In this document: piece by piece, positions 25,385-34,284 of the stretch | How the letters are laid out: every line of letters starts with the position of its first letter | How positions within the stretch are numbered: the first letter of the stretch is position 1 | Assembly: GCA_023150875.1 (NCBI GenBank) | Contig: JAKLKC010000006.1 | Span: 105,378-169,377 of the forward strand | Source: Myxococcota bacterium | GTDB taxonomy: Bacteria > Myxococcota_A > UBA796 > UBA9615 > JAKLKC01 | Reading direction: 5' to 3' | Length of the DNA: 64,000 bases | Position numbers and translations under genes: made by a program | Notes under the pieces: generated by a model | Databases searched by the model: none | What the model saw: only the letters and a program-made list of their open reading frames with translations | What the model was told of the DNA's origin: nothing

Positions 25385-26271
25385 CCTTCGTAGTGGTTGT
25401 TGACCGCCAGGAAGGTGGGCGGCCCCGCCGGGAACCCCTCCCGCGCCAGGTCCACCCAAAGGTCCAGGTCGGCGTCCCGGGGCTCCGCGAGGCGGTCGAA
25501 GCGCAGGTGGGCCCTGGCCTCCCCGGTGGACACCGCCCCGGGGCGGTCGAAGGGGGTGGGCGGGGGATCGCCGCGGTTCTCGGCGACGATCCGGGCTTCG
25601 ATGCCCTTGCGGTCCCCCAGGAGCCGGACGTAGCGGAAGGGGCCCGTCGCCCGAAGCCACCGGGGGGTCTTCTGGCCCTGGAGCCAGGCGTGGTCCACCA
25701 GGGCGAGGGGGACACCCCGGGCGGTGAACGCTTCGTACACGTCGTCCCTCAGCCAGGAGCGGTGGCGGACCTCCACGACCCAGCGGGGACCGGGGGGCAG
25801 CGCGTCCAGCGCCGCCAGCAGGGTGTCCGCGTGCCCCGGGTGCCGGAAGCCGTAGCCGAACTGGAGGAGCAGCGGCCCGAGGCGGTCCCCGAGGGGCGAG
25901 AGCGCCTCCGCCATGGCCTGGAGCTGCCCGCGGGCGCCGGCGACGTCCCCCCCGGGGAGGGCGCCGTGGGTGACGGCCTCGGGGGCCTTGGCCGCCAGCA
26001 CCAGGCCCGTGTCCCGGCACACCTCGGCCCACGCCTCCACCGTGGCGCGGCGGGGCAGGCCGTAGTACGTGGAGTCCACCTCGACGAAGGGGTGCGCGCC
26101 GGGGAGGCCGGCGCACAGGGAGCCGATCCAGCGGGCGTACCCGGCGAGCGTCGGCTTCCCGCCGTTCCAGATTGCCCAGGACCGCTCCGTGAACGACGAT
26201 GTCCCGAGGTACAGGGCCGGGGCGCGGGCGTCCGAGGGTGCCCCCGCCAGCGGGCGGTGCGGGTGATCCAT
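25009..26271 (-). CDS. DUF72 family protein with an abnormal read-through 3' end
   Basis: Residues 1-310 are a typical DUF72 TIM-barrel-like protein (LYLGTSSFTERSWAIW, FVEVDSTYYGLPRRATVEAWA, RWVVEVRHRSWL, and the characteristic FLAVNNHYEGCAILT near the end). A normal member would stop soon after this, at about 25335. Instead the frame runs another 110 codons antiparallel in meaning to the kinase gene (low-complexity RWRCGGTRRGRCWPPGGW), overlapping it by 376 bases. That tail is almost certainly not native: either the stop was lost by a small deletion or frameshift, or the window has an error there. Function of DUF72 proteins is not established. Confidence 0.8.
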   Translation of the reverse strand: MDHPHRPLAGAPSDARAPALYLGTSSFTERSWAIWNGGKPTLAGYARWIGSLCAGLPGAHPFVEVDSTYYGLPRRATVEAWAEVCRDTGLVLAAKAPEAVTHGALPGGDVAGARGQLQAMAEALSPLGDRLGPLLLQFGYGFRHPGHADTLLAALDALPPGPRWVVEVRHRSWLRDDVYEAFTARGVPLALVDHAWLQGQKTPRWLRATGPFRYVRLLGDRKGIEARIVAENRGDPPPTPFDRPGAVSTGEARAHLRFDRLAEPRDADLDLWVDLAREGFPAGPPTFLAVNNHYEGCAILTLQRIAERLSGGRGTARWRCGGTRRGRCWPPGGWCRSSWCACRWCWPSTTSAAPGPRWGSRWRPARPSSPSAPSRGGPCSRRAWPPAPCRLGSPPTPWRGPSPRSWAGGSPPACTSARPS

Positions 26272-26319
26272 GGGGGCAGTCTACCCGGGCGGGCGGCGGA
26301 AATGTAAATGTGTAGGTGC

Positions 26320-26345
26320 CTGACACCCTGGGCTGACACCCTGGG
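26320..26345. repeat. Tandem 13-bp repeat CTGACACCCTGGG
   Basis: Two perfect adjacent copies (26320-26332 and 26333-26345) followed by a partial third (CCACCCTGGG). They sit between the DUF72 start and the lipoprotein promoter, preceded by an A/T-rich AAATGTAAATGTG stretch. Confidence 0.7.
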
Positions 26346-26380
26346 CCACCCTGGGCGGGGAGGTGAAGCGTCGACCCGGG

Positions 26381-26386
26381 TATGAT
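26381..26386 (+). promoter_or_regulatory. -10 box TATGAT upstream of the MopE-type lipoprotein
   Basis: TATGAT matches the sigma70 -10 consensus at five of six positions and would start transcription about 19 bases before the ATG at 26412. No good -35 hexamer is seen. Confidence 0.45.
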
Positions 26387-26411
26387 GGGCCCCTTCCCCG
26401 CGAGGATCCCC

Positions 26412-27464
26412 ATGGCCCGCTACACGCTCCTCCTCGGCATCGGCCTGCTCGCGGGGGGTCCAATGGCCCTGCCGGGGTGCCTCCCCTCGTTCGATGGGGA
26501 TGACGACGGGATCGACGACGACGGCACCGACGACGACACCGGCACCGACGACGACACCGGCGGCGACGACGACGCATCGGACGACGACGCCTCGGACGAC
26601 GACGCTTCGGACGACGACGCTTCGGACGACGACGACACGGGACCGGCCCGGGTGGACGAGGACGGCGACGGGGTCAGCCCGGCGGAGGGGGACTGCGACG
26701 ACGGCGATCCCGCCGTGTTCCCCTACGCCTGGGAGGACCTGGAGAACGGCATCGACGACGACTGCGACGGCGCCACCGACTATGCCGACGGCGGAGTGGT
26801 GAGCCGGTTCGTCCTGGACGACGACGAGAGCGTGCCGCTGGAGTTCGAGGACCTGGTCTTCCCCTTCTGCGGCTCGGACTGGACCGGCGTCTACTTCAGC
26901 ACCAACGGCCTCGCCACCTTCGACGCCGCCTACACCAGCTTCAGCGAGAGCGGCGACCTCTTCGTCAGCGCCACGGGCCGCCTCGCCATCGCCGCGTGGT
27001 GGGACGACTTCGGCGGCGACGAGGGGGAGACCGCGTGGGCCGAGTTCCCCGGCGCCGCCGCCCTGTACTGGCGCGGCCTCCACCCCCCTGGCGCCGACTG
27101 GGACGAGGGGCCCAACACCTTCACCCTGGTCCTCCTGGAGGACGGCCGCTTCCGCATCCACTGGGGCGAGATGGTCAGCCCGGACGGGCTGGTGGGGTTC
27201 TCGTGCGCCCCCGGCGGTCCGATCCCCGAGACCGACCTCACCGCCCTCGACGCCGTCCGCCCCGCGGGGGCCGAGGGCCTGGGGCGGGGCACCGAGGGGG
27301 CCCTGTACGAGCTGTTCGACTCATCCGGCCCCGGCGACCTCGCGGGGGGGGGCCTGACCTTCTGCGCCCACCTGGGGGAGGACGCCGACGGGGATTCGTG
27401 GAGCGGTCGGTGCGGGGACTGCGACGACGCCGATCCCCAGCGCTACCCGGGACACGGCTGCTGA
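26412..27464 (+). CDS. MopE-type lipoprotein with acidic repeat linker and a beta-sandwich domain
   Basis: The ATG at 26412 gives MARYTLLLGIGLLAGGPMALPGC, a lipoprotein signal; the ATG at 26382 would add ten residues. A linker of DDDTGTDDD and ASDDD repeats follows, then a MopE-type unit (GDCDDGDPAVFPYAWED..NGIDDDCDG). The main domain (VFPFCGSDWTGVYFSTNGLATF, RLAIAAWWDDFG, NTFTLVLLEDGRFRIHWGEM) resembles NIDO-like or related extracellular beta-sandwich domains in bacterial surface proteins; I would not assign it firmly. A second MopE-like half-unit (SGRCGDCDDADPQRYPGHGC) closes the protein. Surface location inferred; no enzyme motif. Confidence 0.8.
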   Translation: MARYTLLLGIGLLAGGPMALPGCLPSFDGDDDGIDDDGTDDDTGTDDDTGGDDDASDDDASDDDASDDDASDDDDTGPARVDEDGDGVSPAEGDCDDGDPAVFPYAWEDLENGIDDDCDGATDYADGGVVSRFVLDDDESVPLEFEDLVFPFCGSDWTGVYFSTNGLATFDAAYTSFSESGDLFVSATGRLAIAAWWDDFGGDEGETAWAEFPGAAALYWRGLHPPGADWDEGPNTFTLVLLEDGRFRIHWGEMVSPDGLVGFSCAPGGPIPETDLTALDAVRPAGAEGLGRGTEGALYELFDSSGPGDLAGGGLTFCAHLGEDADGDSWSGRCGDCDDADPQRYPGHGC

Positions 27465-27520
27465 CGAACCGCCGACGGGCCCCACCACGCGATTCCACTT
27501 CCTTCCCTCCCCCAAGCTGC

Positions 27521-27526
27521 TATGTT
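27521..27526 (+). promoter_or_regulatory. Possible -10 box TATGTT for the OmpA-family gene
   Basis: TATGTT lies 75 bases upstream of the OmpA start codon, leaving an untranslated leader of about 70 bases that ends in the ribosome-binding site GGGAGGGAA. Confidence 0.35.
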
Positions 27527-27601
27527 GCGCGCCGTCGCGGCCCGGGGGCCAGTGGCTGACCCCGCTCGGCCCCCGTCTCCCGTCGCGCCTGGGAGGGAAC
27601 G

Positions 27602-28960
27602 ATGACCCGCAGACTCCGCCCCCTGCTCCTCGCCGCCGCGCTCCTCGCCGCCGGCGCCACGCCCGCCGCCGCCTCCGGCGAGGGCCAGGGGGGCATGAGG
27701 ACGCCCCGGGTCCTGGTGCAGGGCTACTTCGGTTACCACCTCTTCATGCAGCCCGGGGAGCAGTTCGCCCACCAACCCGTGGTGGGGGGGCGGATCGGCG
27801 TCGATCTCACACCCCGCTTCGGGATCGAGTTCGGCATGGGCTACGTCCAGACACAGACCCTGCGGGTCGAGGTGGACGGCGAGGAGGGCAAGCTGGTCCA
27901 CCTCGTGAACCCGCGGCTGGACTTCAACTTCTACTTCGCGCGGGGCGGGCGGGCGATCCCCTACGCCCAGCTCGGGCTGGGGTTCAAGCACTTCTCCATC
28001 AAGAACCGCGACAGCAGCGACACCGTGATGGTCGCCGGCGAGGGGGGCCTGCCCCAGCCCCGGAACCCCGATACCGACTTCGAGTGGGACGCGGCCCTCG
28101 GCCTGCGCCTCCTCCCCCTGGAGTACTTCGGCTTCGACCTCAACGCCCGCTACCTGATGAGCCTCGCCCCCGACGAGCCCTTCGTCAGCGCCGACGGCTC
28201 CCTCTCCTACCCGGATCGCTTCGACAACCTGGAGTTCACCGTCGGCGTCTTCGGGCGGCTCGGCCGGATGCCCCCCAAGGACCGCGACGGGGACGGGATC
28301 CTCGACCGGGACGACGAGTGCCCCGACGAGCCCGAGGACAAGGACGGGTTCCAGGACCAGGACGGATGCCCCGACCTCGACAACGACCGGGACGGCATCG
28401 CCGACGTCGACGACTCGTGCCCCGACGAGCCCGAGGACAAGGACGGATTCCAGGACCAGGACGGCTGCCCCGACCCCGACAACGACGCCGACGGGCTGGT
28501 GGACGCGAAGGACCGCTGCCCCGACGAGCCCGAGACCAGGAACGGCTTCGAGGACGCCGACGGGTGCCCCGACGAGGTCCCCCCGGCGGTGGTGCAGAAG
28601 ACCGGGGTGATCCGGGGGATCCAGTTCGAGCTGGACTCGGACGTGTTGCTCCCCGAGTCCTTCCCCGTGCTCGACGAGGCCGCGGCGGTGCTCGGGGAGT
28701 TCCCCTCGGTGAGCATCGAGATCCAGGGGCACGCCAGCTCCGACGGCGGCGACGAGCACAACCTCGACCTCTCCGCCCGCCGCGCCGAGGCGGTGCTCCT
28801 CTACCTGGTCCAGAAGGGGGTGGACGCCGGCCGGCTGACCGCGAGGGGCTACGGGGAGACGCAACCTCGCTTCCCCGACACCGACGCCGAGCGCGCCCGC
28901 AACCGGCGCGTCGAGTTCCAGGTGCTCGTAGGCGGAGGGAGCGTGGTCTTCCAGCCCTGA
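27602..28960 (+). CDS. OmpA-family outer-membrane protein with thrombospondin type 3 repeats
   Basis: A 452-residue protein: signal peptide (LLLAAALLAAGATPAAA), an eight-strand-type OmpA barrel (about residues 30-215, e.g. GIEFGMGYVQTQTLRVEV, LDFNFYFARGGRAIPYAQLG), three thrombospondin type 3 calcium-binding units (DRDGDGILDRDDECPDEPED and two similar), and a C-terminal OmpA/MotB peptidoglycan-binding domain (QFELDSDVLLPESFPVLDEA, IEIQGHASSDGGDEHNLDLS, ARNRRVEFQV). It anchors the outer membrane to peptidoglycan. The start is supported by GGGAGGGAA four bases upstream. The DNA of the calcium repeats is itself repetitive (two nearly identical 60-base units). Confidence 0.95.
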   Translation: MTRRLRPLLLAAALLAAGATPAAASGEGQGGMRTPRVLVQGYFGYHLFMQPGEQFAHQPVVGGRIGVDLTPRFGIEFGMGYVQTQTLRVEVDGEEGKLVHLVNPRLDFNFYFARGGRAIPYAQLGLGFKHFSIKNRDSSDTVMVAGEGGLPQPRNPDTDFEWDAALGLRLLPLEYFGFDLNARYLMSLAPDEPFVSADGSLSYPDRFDNLEFTVGVFGRLGRMPPKDRDGDGILDRDDECPDEPEDKDGFQDQDGCPDLDNDRDGIADVDDSCPDEPEDKDGFQDQDGCPDPDNDADGLVDAKDRCPDEPETRNGFEDADGCPDEVPPAVVQKTGVIRGIQFELDSDVLLPESFPVLDEAAAVLGEFPSVSIEIQGHASSDGGDEHNLDLSARRAEAVLLYLVQKGVDAGRLTARGYGETQPRFPDTDAERARNRRVEFQVLVGGGSVVFQP

Positions 28961-29009
28961 CGCTCGCCTCGCCTCCTCCTGGCCCGGCCCCGCCCGCCGG
29001 CGCGTCCCC

Positions 29010-31529
29010 GTGGCCCGTCGCTTGAACGCCGGAGGCCACGGGTCCGCGCCGGCCGCCCCCCGGGGCCGGGACGGCGGGACCCCGGGGACCGACGTGGGCG
29101 ACGGCTTCGGCGACGGTGGGCGAGGCGTGGACCCGGGCGACGGGGGAGGCCCTCGGGCGACCGGCGCCCTGGACCCCCACGAGCCCTGGGTGGTGGTGCA
29201 CCGGGGCTCATCGGTGCTGGTGTCGGGCCTGGACGGCAACTTCTCCGGCACGCGGCGGGAGGGGCTCTTCGACGAGGAGGCGAGGGTGCTCTCGAAGCAC
29301 CGGCTCCAGCTCGGGGGGCACGGCTGCGCCTGGGGCCACCCCTGGGTCGTGCCACCGGACCGGGTCTCCCACCGTAGCGAGGTCCGCCTCGCCACCGGCG
29401 ACGCCCGGGGTCCCCGCCTGCCCGAGGACGAGGTGGAAATCCGCATCGACCGCCGGGTCGGGCTGGGGATGCTGGAGGAGATCGTCCTCACCAACCACAG
29501 CATGGCCGGGATCGAGAGCGAGCTCGTCCTGGACCTGGACGCCGACTTCACCGACGTGATGGTGGTCTCCGGGGATTTCCCCCCCCTCGGGCAGGTCGCG
29601 GAGCGGTGGGACGAGTGTCGCGCCCTGGTGTTCGAGTACCGGGCCGAGGCGAACGGCAGGAGCGTGCGCCGGGCCTCCCGGGTGCGGATCGCCCGCTCCA
29701 CGTCGCCCCCCGTCCAGGATGGCCGCTCGCTGCGGTTCGCCGTCTCCCTCGCCCCCCGGGGGCAGTGGTCGGCCCTCCTGGTGGTCGGCTCCCGCCCCGG
29801 CGACTCCTGGAGGGAGCCCGAAGGGGCCGGGGAGGGTCGCTCCCCCTTCGCCCCGTGCTCCAACGATGAAGCGCGGGCCCGCTGGCGCGCCCGCCGGGCC
29901 CACTTCGGCACCGCGGGCCGCGTGCTCGCCGCCACCTGCGAACGGGCGGCCGACGACCTCTTCGACCTCCGCATCGAAGAGGGTGCCGAGGAGGGGGACG
30001 CCTTCGTCCCCCAGGCGGGCATGCCCGTGTACACGGCCTTCTTCGGACGAGACACCGTCTCAGCCGCGGTCCAGGGGGCGCTCCTGGGGCCCGAGATGCT
30101 GCGGGGGGTGCTGGCCCGCCTCGCCGCCACCCAGGCCACCGAGGACGATCCCTGGCGGGACGCCGAACCGGGCAAGATGGTCCACGAGGTCCGCCGCGGC
30201 CCCCGGGTGCAGCTCGGCCTCCTGCCCCACGACCGCTACTACGGCACCCTCACCACGGGGTCGATGTTCGTCGTCGCCCTCTCGGAGTACTGGCACTGGA
30301 CGGGCGACACCGCGGCCCTGCGCCGGCACCAGGGCGCCGCCCGGCGGGTCTTCGACTGGGTCGATCGCTCCGGGGATGCCGACGGGGACGGCTTCGTGGA
30401 GTACGACCGGAGGAGCCCGAAGGGCCTCAAGAACCACGGCTGGAAGGACTCGGACGAGGCGATCCGCTACGAGGACGGCCGGCTGGTGGAGAACCCCATC
30501 GCGCCCCTCACCGAGCAGGCGTACCTTCACCTGGCCCTGGAGCGCATGGCGGAGATCCTGCTCGTGCTCGGGGACGGCGACGGCGCGGCGGGCTTCGAGG
30601 CGAGGGCGGCGGCGATGCGGAGGCGCTTCCACCGGGCGTTCTGGATGCCCGACGAGGGCTTCTACGCCATGGCCCTCGACGCGGCGAAGCGCCCCGTCCG
30701 CTCCATCGGCTCGGATCCGGGGCACGCGCTGATGGCCGGGCTCGTGCCCGTCGCCCGGGCCCGCGCCGTGGCGGACCGCCTCCTCCGCCCCGACCTCTTC
30801 AGCGGGTGGGGGGTCCGGACCCTCTCCAACCTCCACCCGTCCTACAACCCCAACGCCTACCACCTCGGCACGGTCTGGCCCGTCGAGAACGCCGCCTTCG
30901 TGCTGGGGTTCAAGCGCTACGGCCTCTCCACCCACGCGGAGCGCCTGGCGACGGCGGTCATGAGCGCCGCCGGGCACTTCCGGTTCCTCCGCCTGCCCGA
31001 GCTCATCGGCGGCCACTCCCGGGATGAGTGGGGGATCCCCACCCTCTACCCCAACGCCAACGCGCCCCAGGCGTGGAGCGCGAGCGCCGTCGTCGGCATC
31101 GTCCAGGCCCTCCTGGGGATCTACGCCTTCGCCCCCGCCCGCGTCCTCGCCCTGGTGGATCCCCAGCTTCCGCCGTGGGTGGACTCCCTGACCCTTCGGG
31201 GCCTGCGGGTCGGCGACGCCCGGCTGGACCTGCGCTTCAGGCGGCGTCCCGACGGCTCGGCCTCGCACCGGCTGCTCCGTCGCGAGGGGCGGGTCCTCGT
31301 CGTCCCCGTCCCCCCGCCCCAGGGCATTCGGAGCGAACGCTCCCTGCCCGAGGCCCTGCTGGACTGGGCGGTACGCCGGGCGCCGGGACGGACGGCCCAC
31401 GCCGCACGCCTGGCCATCGGCATCGTGGGGGACGACGACAACAGGTCGGATGCCCAGGGCGAACGAGCGGTCAGGAGGGGCGCTCCTCCTCCATCCAGGC
31501 CAGGACCCGCTCCAGGTCCATCGGCTTGA
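29010..31529 (+). CDS. Glycogen-debranching-like / amylo-alpha-1,6-glucosidase family enzyme
   Basis: An 839-residue protein with no signal peptide. After a low-complexity Gly-rich start, the N-terminal domain (WVVVHRGSSVLVSGLDGNFSG, RREGLFDEEARVLSKHRL) matches the N-terminal domain of bacterial glycogen-debranching enzymes. The C-terminal part is an (alpha/alpha)6 barrel (YTAFFGRDTVSAAVQGALLG, DRSGDADGDGFVEYDRRSPKGLKNHGWKDSDEA-type block, NAYHLGTVWPVENAAFVLG). Predicted to act on alpha-glucan branches or a related oligosaccharide; substrate inferred only. The start is a non-ATG codon without a ribosome-binding site, so the real start may be downstream near HEPWVVVHRG. The last 59 bases overlap the convergent sensor kinase. 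Confidence 0.85.
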   Translation: MARRLNAGGHGSAPAAPRGRDGGTPGTDVGDGFGDGGRGVDPGDGGGPRATGALDPHEPWVVVHRGSSVLVSGLDGNFSGTRREGLFDEEARVLSKHRLQLGGHGCAWGHPWVVPPDRVSHRSEVRLATGDARGPRLPEDEVEIRIDRRVGLGMLEEIVLTNHSMAGIESELVLDLDADFTDVMVVSGDFPPLGQVAERWDECRALVFEYRAEANGRSVRRASRVRIARSTSPPVQDGRSLRFAVSLAPRGQWSALLVVGSRPGDSWREPEGAGEGRSPFAPCSNDEARARWRARRAHFGTAGRVLAATCERAADDLFDLRIEEGAEEGDAFVPQAGMPVYTAFFGRDTVSAAVQGALLGPEMLRGVLARLAATQATEDDPWRDAEPGKMVHEVRRGPRVQLGLLPHDRYYGTLTTGSMFVVALSEYWHWTGDTAALRRHQGAARRVFDWVDRSGDADGDGFVEYDRRSPKGLKNHGWKDSDEAIRYEDGRLVENPIAPLTEQAYLHLALERMAEILLVLGDGDGAAGFEARAAAMRRRFHRAFWMPDEGFYAMALDAAKRPVRSIGSDPGHALMAGLVPVARARAVADRLLRPDLFSGWGVRTLSNLHPSYNPNAYHLGTVWPVENAAFVLGFKRYGLSTHAERLATAVMSAAGHFRFLRLPELIGGHSRDEWGIPTLYPNANAPQAWSASAVVGIVQALLGIYAFAPARVLALVDPQLPPWVDSLTLRGLRVGDARLDLRFRRRPDGSASHRLLRREGRVLVVPVPPPQGIRSERSLPEALLDWAVRRAPGRTAHAARLAIGIVGDDDNRSDAQGERAVRRGAPPPSRPGPAPGPSA

Positions 31530-34149
31530 CCGCGTGCCCGTCGAACCCCGAGGCCAGGGCCCGCTCCCGATCCTCCCTCTGGCCGAAGCCCGTCAGTGCC
31601 AGCAGCCGCACCGAGCCCCCGAGCTCCGCCCTCAGGCGTCGGGCGACCTCGAAGCCGTCGATCCCCGGGAGGCCGATGTCCACGATGGCCATGTGGGGCC
31701 GGAAGGAGGGCGCGATCGTGGTCGCCGCGAGGCCGTCGGCCACCGCCCGCACGTCGTGGCCCTCCAGCACCAGCAGGTCCCGCAGGGGCTCCCGCACGTC
31801 CGCGTTGTCCTCGACGACGAGGATCCGGCGGGAGGCGGGCGCCGGCCGCGGGAGCGCCGGTCCGCCCCCGGGAGCCTCCGCGGCGCCGGTGGCGAGGGGG
31901 AGCCTCACCGTGAACTCGCTGCCCCGCCCCTCACCGTCGCTCCGCGCCCACACCGATCCGCCGTGCATGTCCACCAGGCGCCGCACCAGGGCAAGCCCCA
32001 GGCCCAGCCCGGAACGGGTCCGTCCTGTGGGGGCCCCGGCCTGGGTGAAGAGATCGAAGACCCGGGGGAGCAGCGGAGCCGGGATCCCCACCCCGTCGTC
32101 CCGCACGTGGACCCGCGCTCCGCCGTCCTCGACCCGCACCGAGACGTCGATCCGCCCCCCCGGCGGGGTGTACTTGATGGCGTTGTCCACGAGGTTGGTG
32201 AGCACCTGCTGGAGGCGGGCGCCGTCCCCCTCCACCGGCACCGGACCCTCCGGCACCTCCAACGTGAACTCCTGCTCCCGGGCCTCGGCCTGGGAGCGGC
32301 ACGCCTCGGCGCAACGCTCCGCGATGTCTCGCAGGTCCAACCTCGCCTCCCGGAGCACCATCTTCCCCGTGCTGATCCGGGCCACGTCCAGCAGGTCGTC
32401 CACCAGTCGGGACAGGTGCCGCACCTGCCGGCGGATGACCGCCCGGTTTCGGCCATCCGGATCCCCGGCGTCGCCGGCCCGGTCCATGAGCTGGAGGGTG
32501 TTGCCGATGCTGCCGAGGGGGTTGCGCAGCTCGTGTCCCAGCATCGCCAGGAACTCGTCCTTGAGGCGGTTGGATTCCTGGGCGTCGCGGTAGAGGCGGG
32601 CGTTGTCCACCGCCACGGCGGCGCGGTCGGCGAGGCCGTCGAGGAGGGCGCGGTCGTCCCGGTCGTAGGGGCGCGAGGGGGCGTCGCGGGTGAGCAGCAG
32701 CAGGCCGAGGGCTCGGCCGCGGGCGCGCAGGGGGACCAGCAGCATCCCGTGGACGCCGACCCGCTCCAGGTAGGGCCACCACTCGGGACCGACGACCTGG
32801 CGCAGGCGCTCGGGCTCGATCCGCCCCAGCGCCCGGGTCCGACCCGCGTCCAGCACCCTCCTCAACGCGCCCCGGTCGACGGGGTGGGGAGACCGTGGCT
32901 GCAGCGCCCGGAGCACCTCCATGGCCTCGGGATCCCGGTGGTGGGCGGACTCCGGCAGGAGCCGGCAGCCGTCGTCCGAGAGCAGCGAGACGAAGGCGGC
33001 GTCGCCGACCAGGTCCGCCGCGCGGCGGGTGAGGGCGTCCAGGAGGGCTCGGAAGTCGCCGTGCTCCCGGTCCAGCTCCTGGGTGGCGGCGGCCAACGCC
33101 GCCAGGCGGGCCCGGGCCTTCTGTTCGGCCTCGTACAGGGTGGCGCGGTGGATGGCCTGGGCACACTGGCGGGCGATGGCCATCAGGAACGCCTTCTCCG
33201 CTTCGGGGAAGGGCCGCGGGCCGTGGAAGCTCAGACCGAGGACTCCAAGGATCCGGCCGTCCACGCTCAGGGGCAGGCTGGCAGTCGCCCGGTCGGTGGT
33301 CCACGGTCCCTGGCCCTCGATGGGAGGATAGCGGTGGGCGGCCTCCCGCATGGACTCCAGCCAGATCGCCCGGTCGGTGCGGACCGCCTCGGCCGGAGGG
33401 ACCTGCGCGCGCACGGAGAAACGCGCCCAGGTCGCCTGGTGCCGGGGATCGAGGTTCGCGCCCTCGATGAGCTCCAGCACGGGCGGCGAGCGCCGGAGAA
33501 GGGCCACGCCCCCCTCCACGGCGCCCGTCGCGGCGAGGGACTGGGTCAGACCGACCCGGGCGACCTCGGCGGGCGTCAGGGCCCCGGAGAGAGCGGAGGA
33601 GAGGGCCTGGAGGCGGAGCACGCGCTCCCGGACGGCCTCCGCCGCCTCTCGCCCCTTCTTCGCCTCGGCCAACGCCTTGGCCCTCTCCCAGGAGAGCCGG
33701 CGCCCGCGCACCTCGGCCCTCTTCCGGTCGTCGATGTCGGTGGTGGTGCCGAGCCCCCCGAGCAGGCGCCCCTCGCCGTCCCGCTGGGGAGCGGAGCGTC
33801 CGATGTGCCACCGCCACTCGCCGTCGGAACGACGGATGCGGTACTCGCACTCCCAGGTCCGCCCCTCCCGGAGCGCGGGGAGGTAGCCGCCCAATACCCT
33901 CTCGCGGTCGTCGGGATGGATCGTCTCGACGGTGCCGGGCCCCAGCGCGGCCTCCCTGCTGAGCCCGGTGTATTCCAGCCACCGCTCGTTGACGTACTCG
34001 ATCCCTCCGTCGGGTCCGGCCACCCACACGGCGTTGGGCAACGCCTCCAGCAACGCCCGGAACCGCGCCTCGCCCTCCCGCAGCGCCACCCGGTCTCCCG
34101 CAGGGCCCTCGCCCCCACCCCTGCCTGACGCACCCCTTCCGAGTTCCAC
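31471..34149 (-). CDS. Hybrid sensor histidine kinase: PAS-GAF-GAF-HisKA-HATPase-REC
   Basis: An 892-residue cytoplasmic kinase without membrane helices. Order: PAS with PAC (FRALLEALPNAVWVAGPDG, WRWHIGRSAPQRDGEG), two GAF-like domains (ALSSALSGALTPAEVARVGL; LGLLLLTRDAPSRPYDRDD), HisKA with H-box MLGHELRNPLGSIGNT, HATPase_c (QQVLTNLVDNAIKYTPPGG, DDGVGIP, GLGLGLALVRRLV), and a C-terminal receiver (ILVVEDNADVREPL, phospho-acceptor Asp in MAIVDIGLPG, Lys in HAVKPMDL). Likely senses a soluble or redox signal and passes phosphate internally; no output regulator is adjacent. A TATACT box lies about 53 bases upstream of the ATG. Confidence 0.94.
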   Translation of the reverse strand: MELGRGASGRGGGEGPAGDRVALREGEARFRALLEALPNAVWVAGPDGGIEYVNERWLEYTGLSREAALGPGTVETIHPDDRERVLGGYLPALREGRTWECEYRIRRSDGEWRWHIGRSAPQRDGEGRLLGGLGTTTDIDDRKRAEVRGRRLSWERAKALAEAKKGREAAEAVRERVLRLQALSSALSGALTPAEVARVGLTQSLAATGAVEGGVALLRRSPPVLELIEGANLDPRHQATWARFSVRAQVPPAEAVRTDRAIWLESMREAAHRYPPIEGQGPWTTDRATASLPLSVDGRILGVLGLSFHGPRPFPEAEKAFLMAIARQCAQAIHRATLYEAEQKARARLAALAAATQELDREHGDFRALLDALTRRAADLVGDAAFVSLLSDDGCRLLPESAHHRDPEAMEVLRALQPRSPHPVDRGALRRVLDAGRTRALGRIEPERLRQVVGPEWWPYLERVGVHGMLLVPLRARGRALGLLLLTRDAPSRPYDRDDRALLDGLADRAAVAVDNARLYRDAQESNRLKDEFLAMLGHELRNPLGSIGNTLQLMDRAGDAGDPDGRNRAVIRRQVRHLSRLVDDLLDVARISTGKMVLREARLDLRDIAERCAEACRSQAEAREQEFTLEVPEGPVPVEGDGARLQQVLTNLVDNAIKYTPPGGRIDVSVRVEDGGARVHVRDDGVGIPAPLLPRVFDLFTQAGAPTGRTRSGLGLGLALVRRLVDMHGGSVWARSDGEGRGSEFTVRLPLATGAAEAPGGGPALPRPAPASRRILVVEDNADVREPLRDLLVLEGHDVRAVADGLAATTIAPSFRPHMAIVDIGLPGIDGFEVARRLRAELGGSVRLLALTGFGQREDRERALASGFDGHAVKPMDLERVLAWMEEERPS

Positions 34150-34201
34150 CGCCGCCCCCCGCGACTCGACCGGCCCGCCACACCGGGACCGTGCGGACGC
34201 G

Positions 34202-34207
34202 AGTATA
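34202..34207 (-). promoter_or_regulatory. -10 box TATACT of the hybrid kinase gene
   Basis: On the minus strand GCTATACTCGC gives a near-consensus TATACT box, with only a weak -35 candidate (TTCCCG, 18-base spacing). Implied leader of about 46 bases. Confidence 0.5.
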
Positions 34208-34284
34208 GCCCCGGGACGGCGCGACCGGGAACGCGGGTACGCGCTCTCCGCGGGGACGCAGGCGGGGGGCCCCGGACCGCCCCC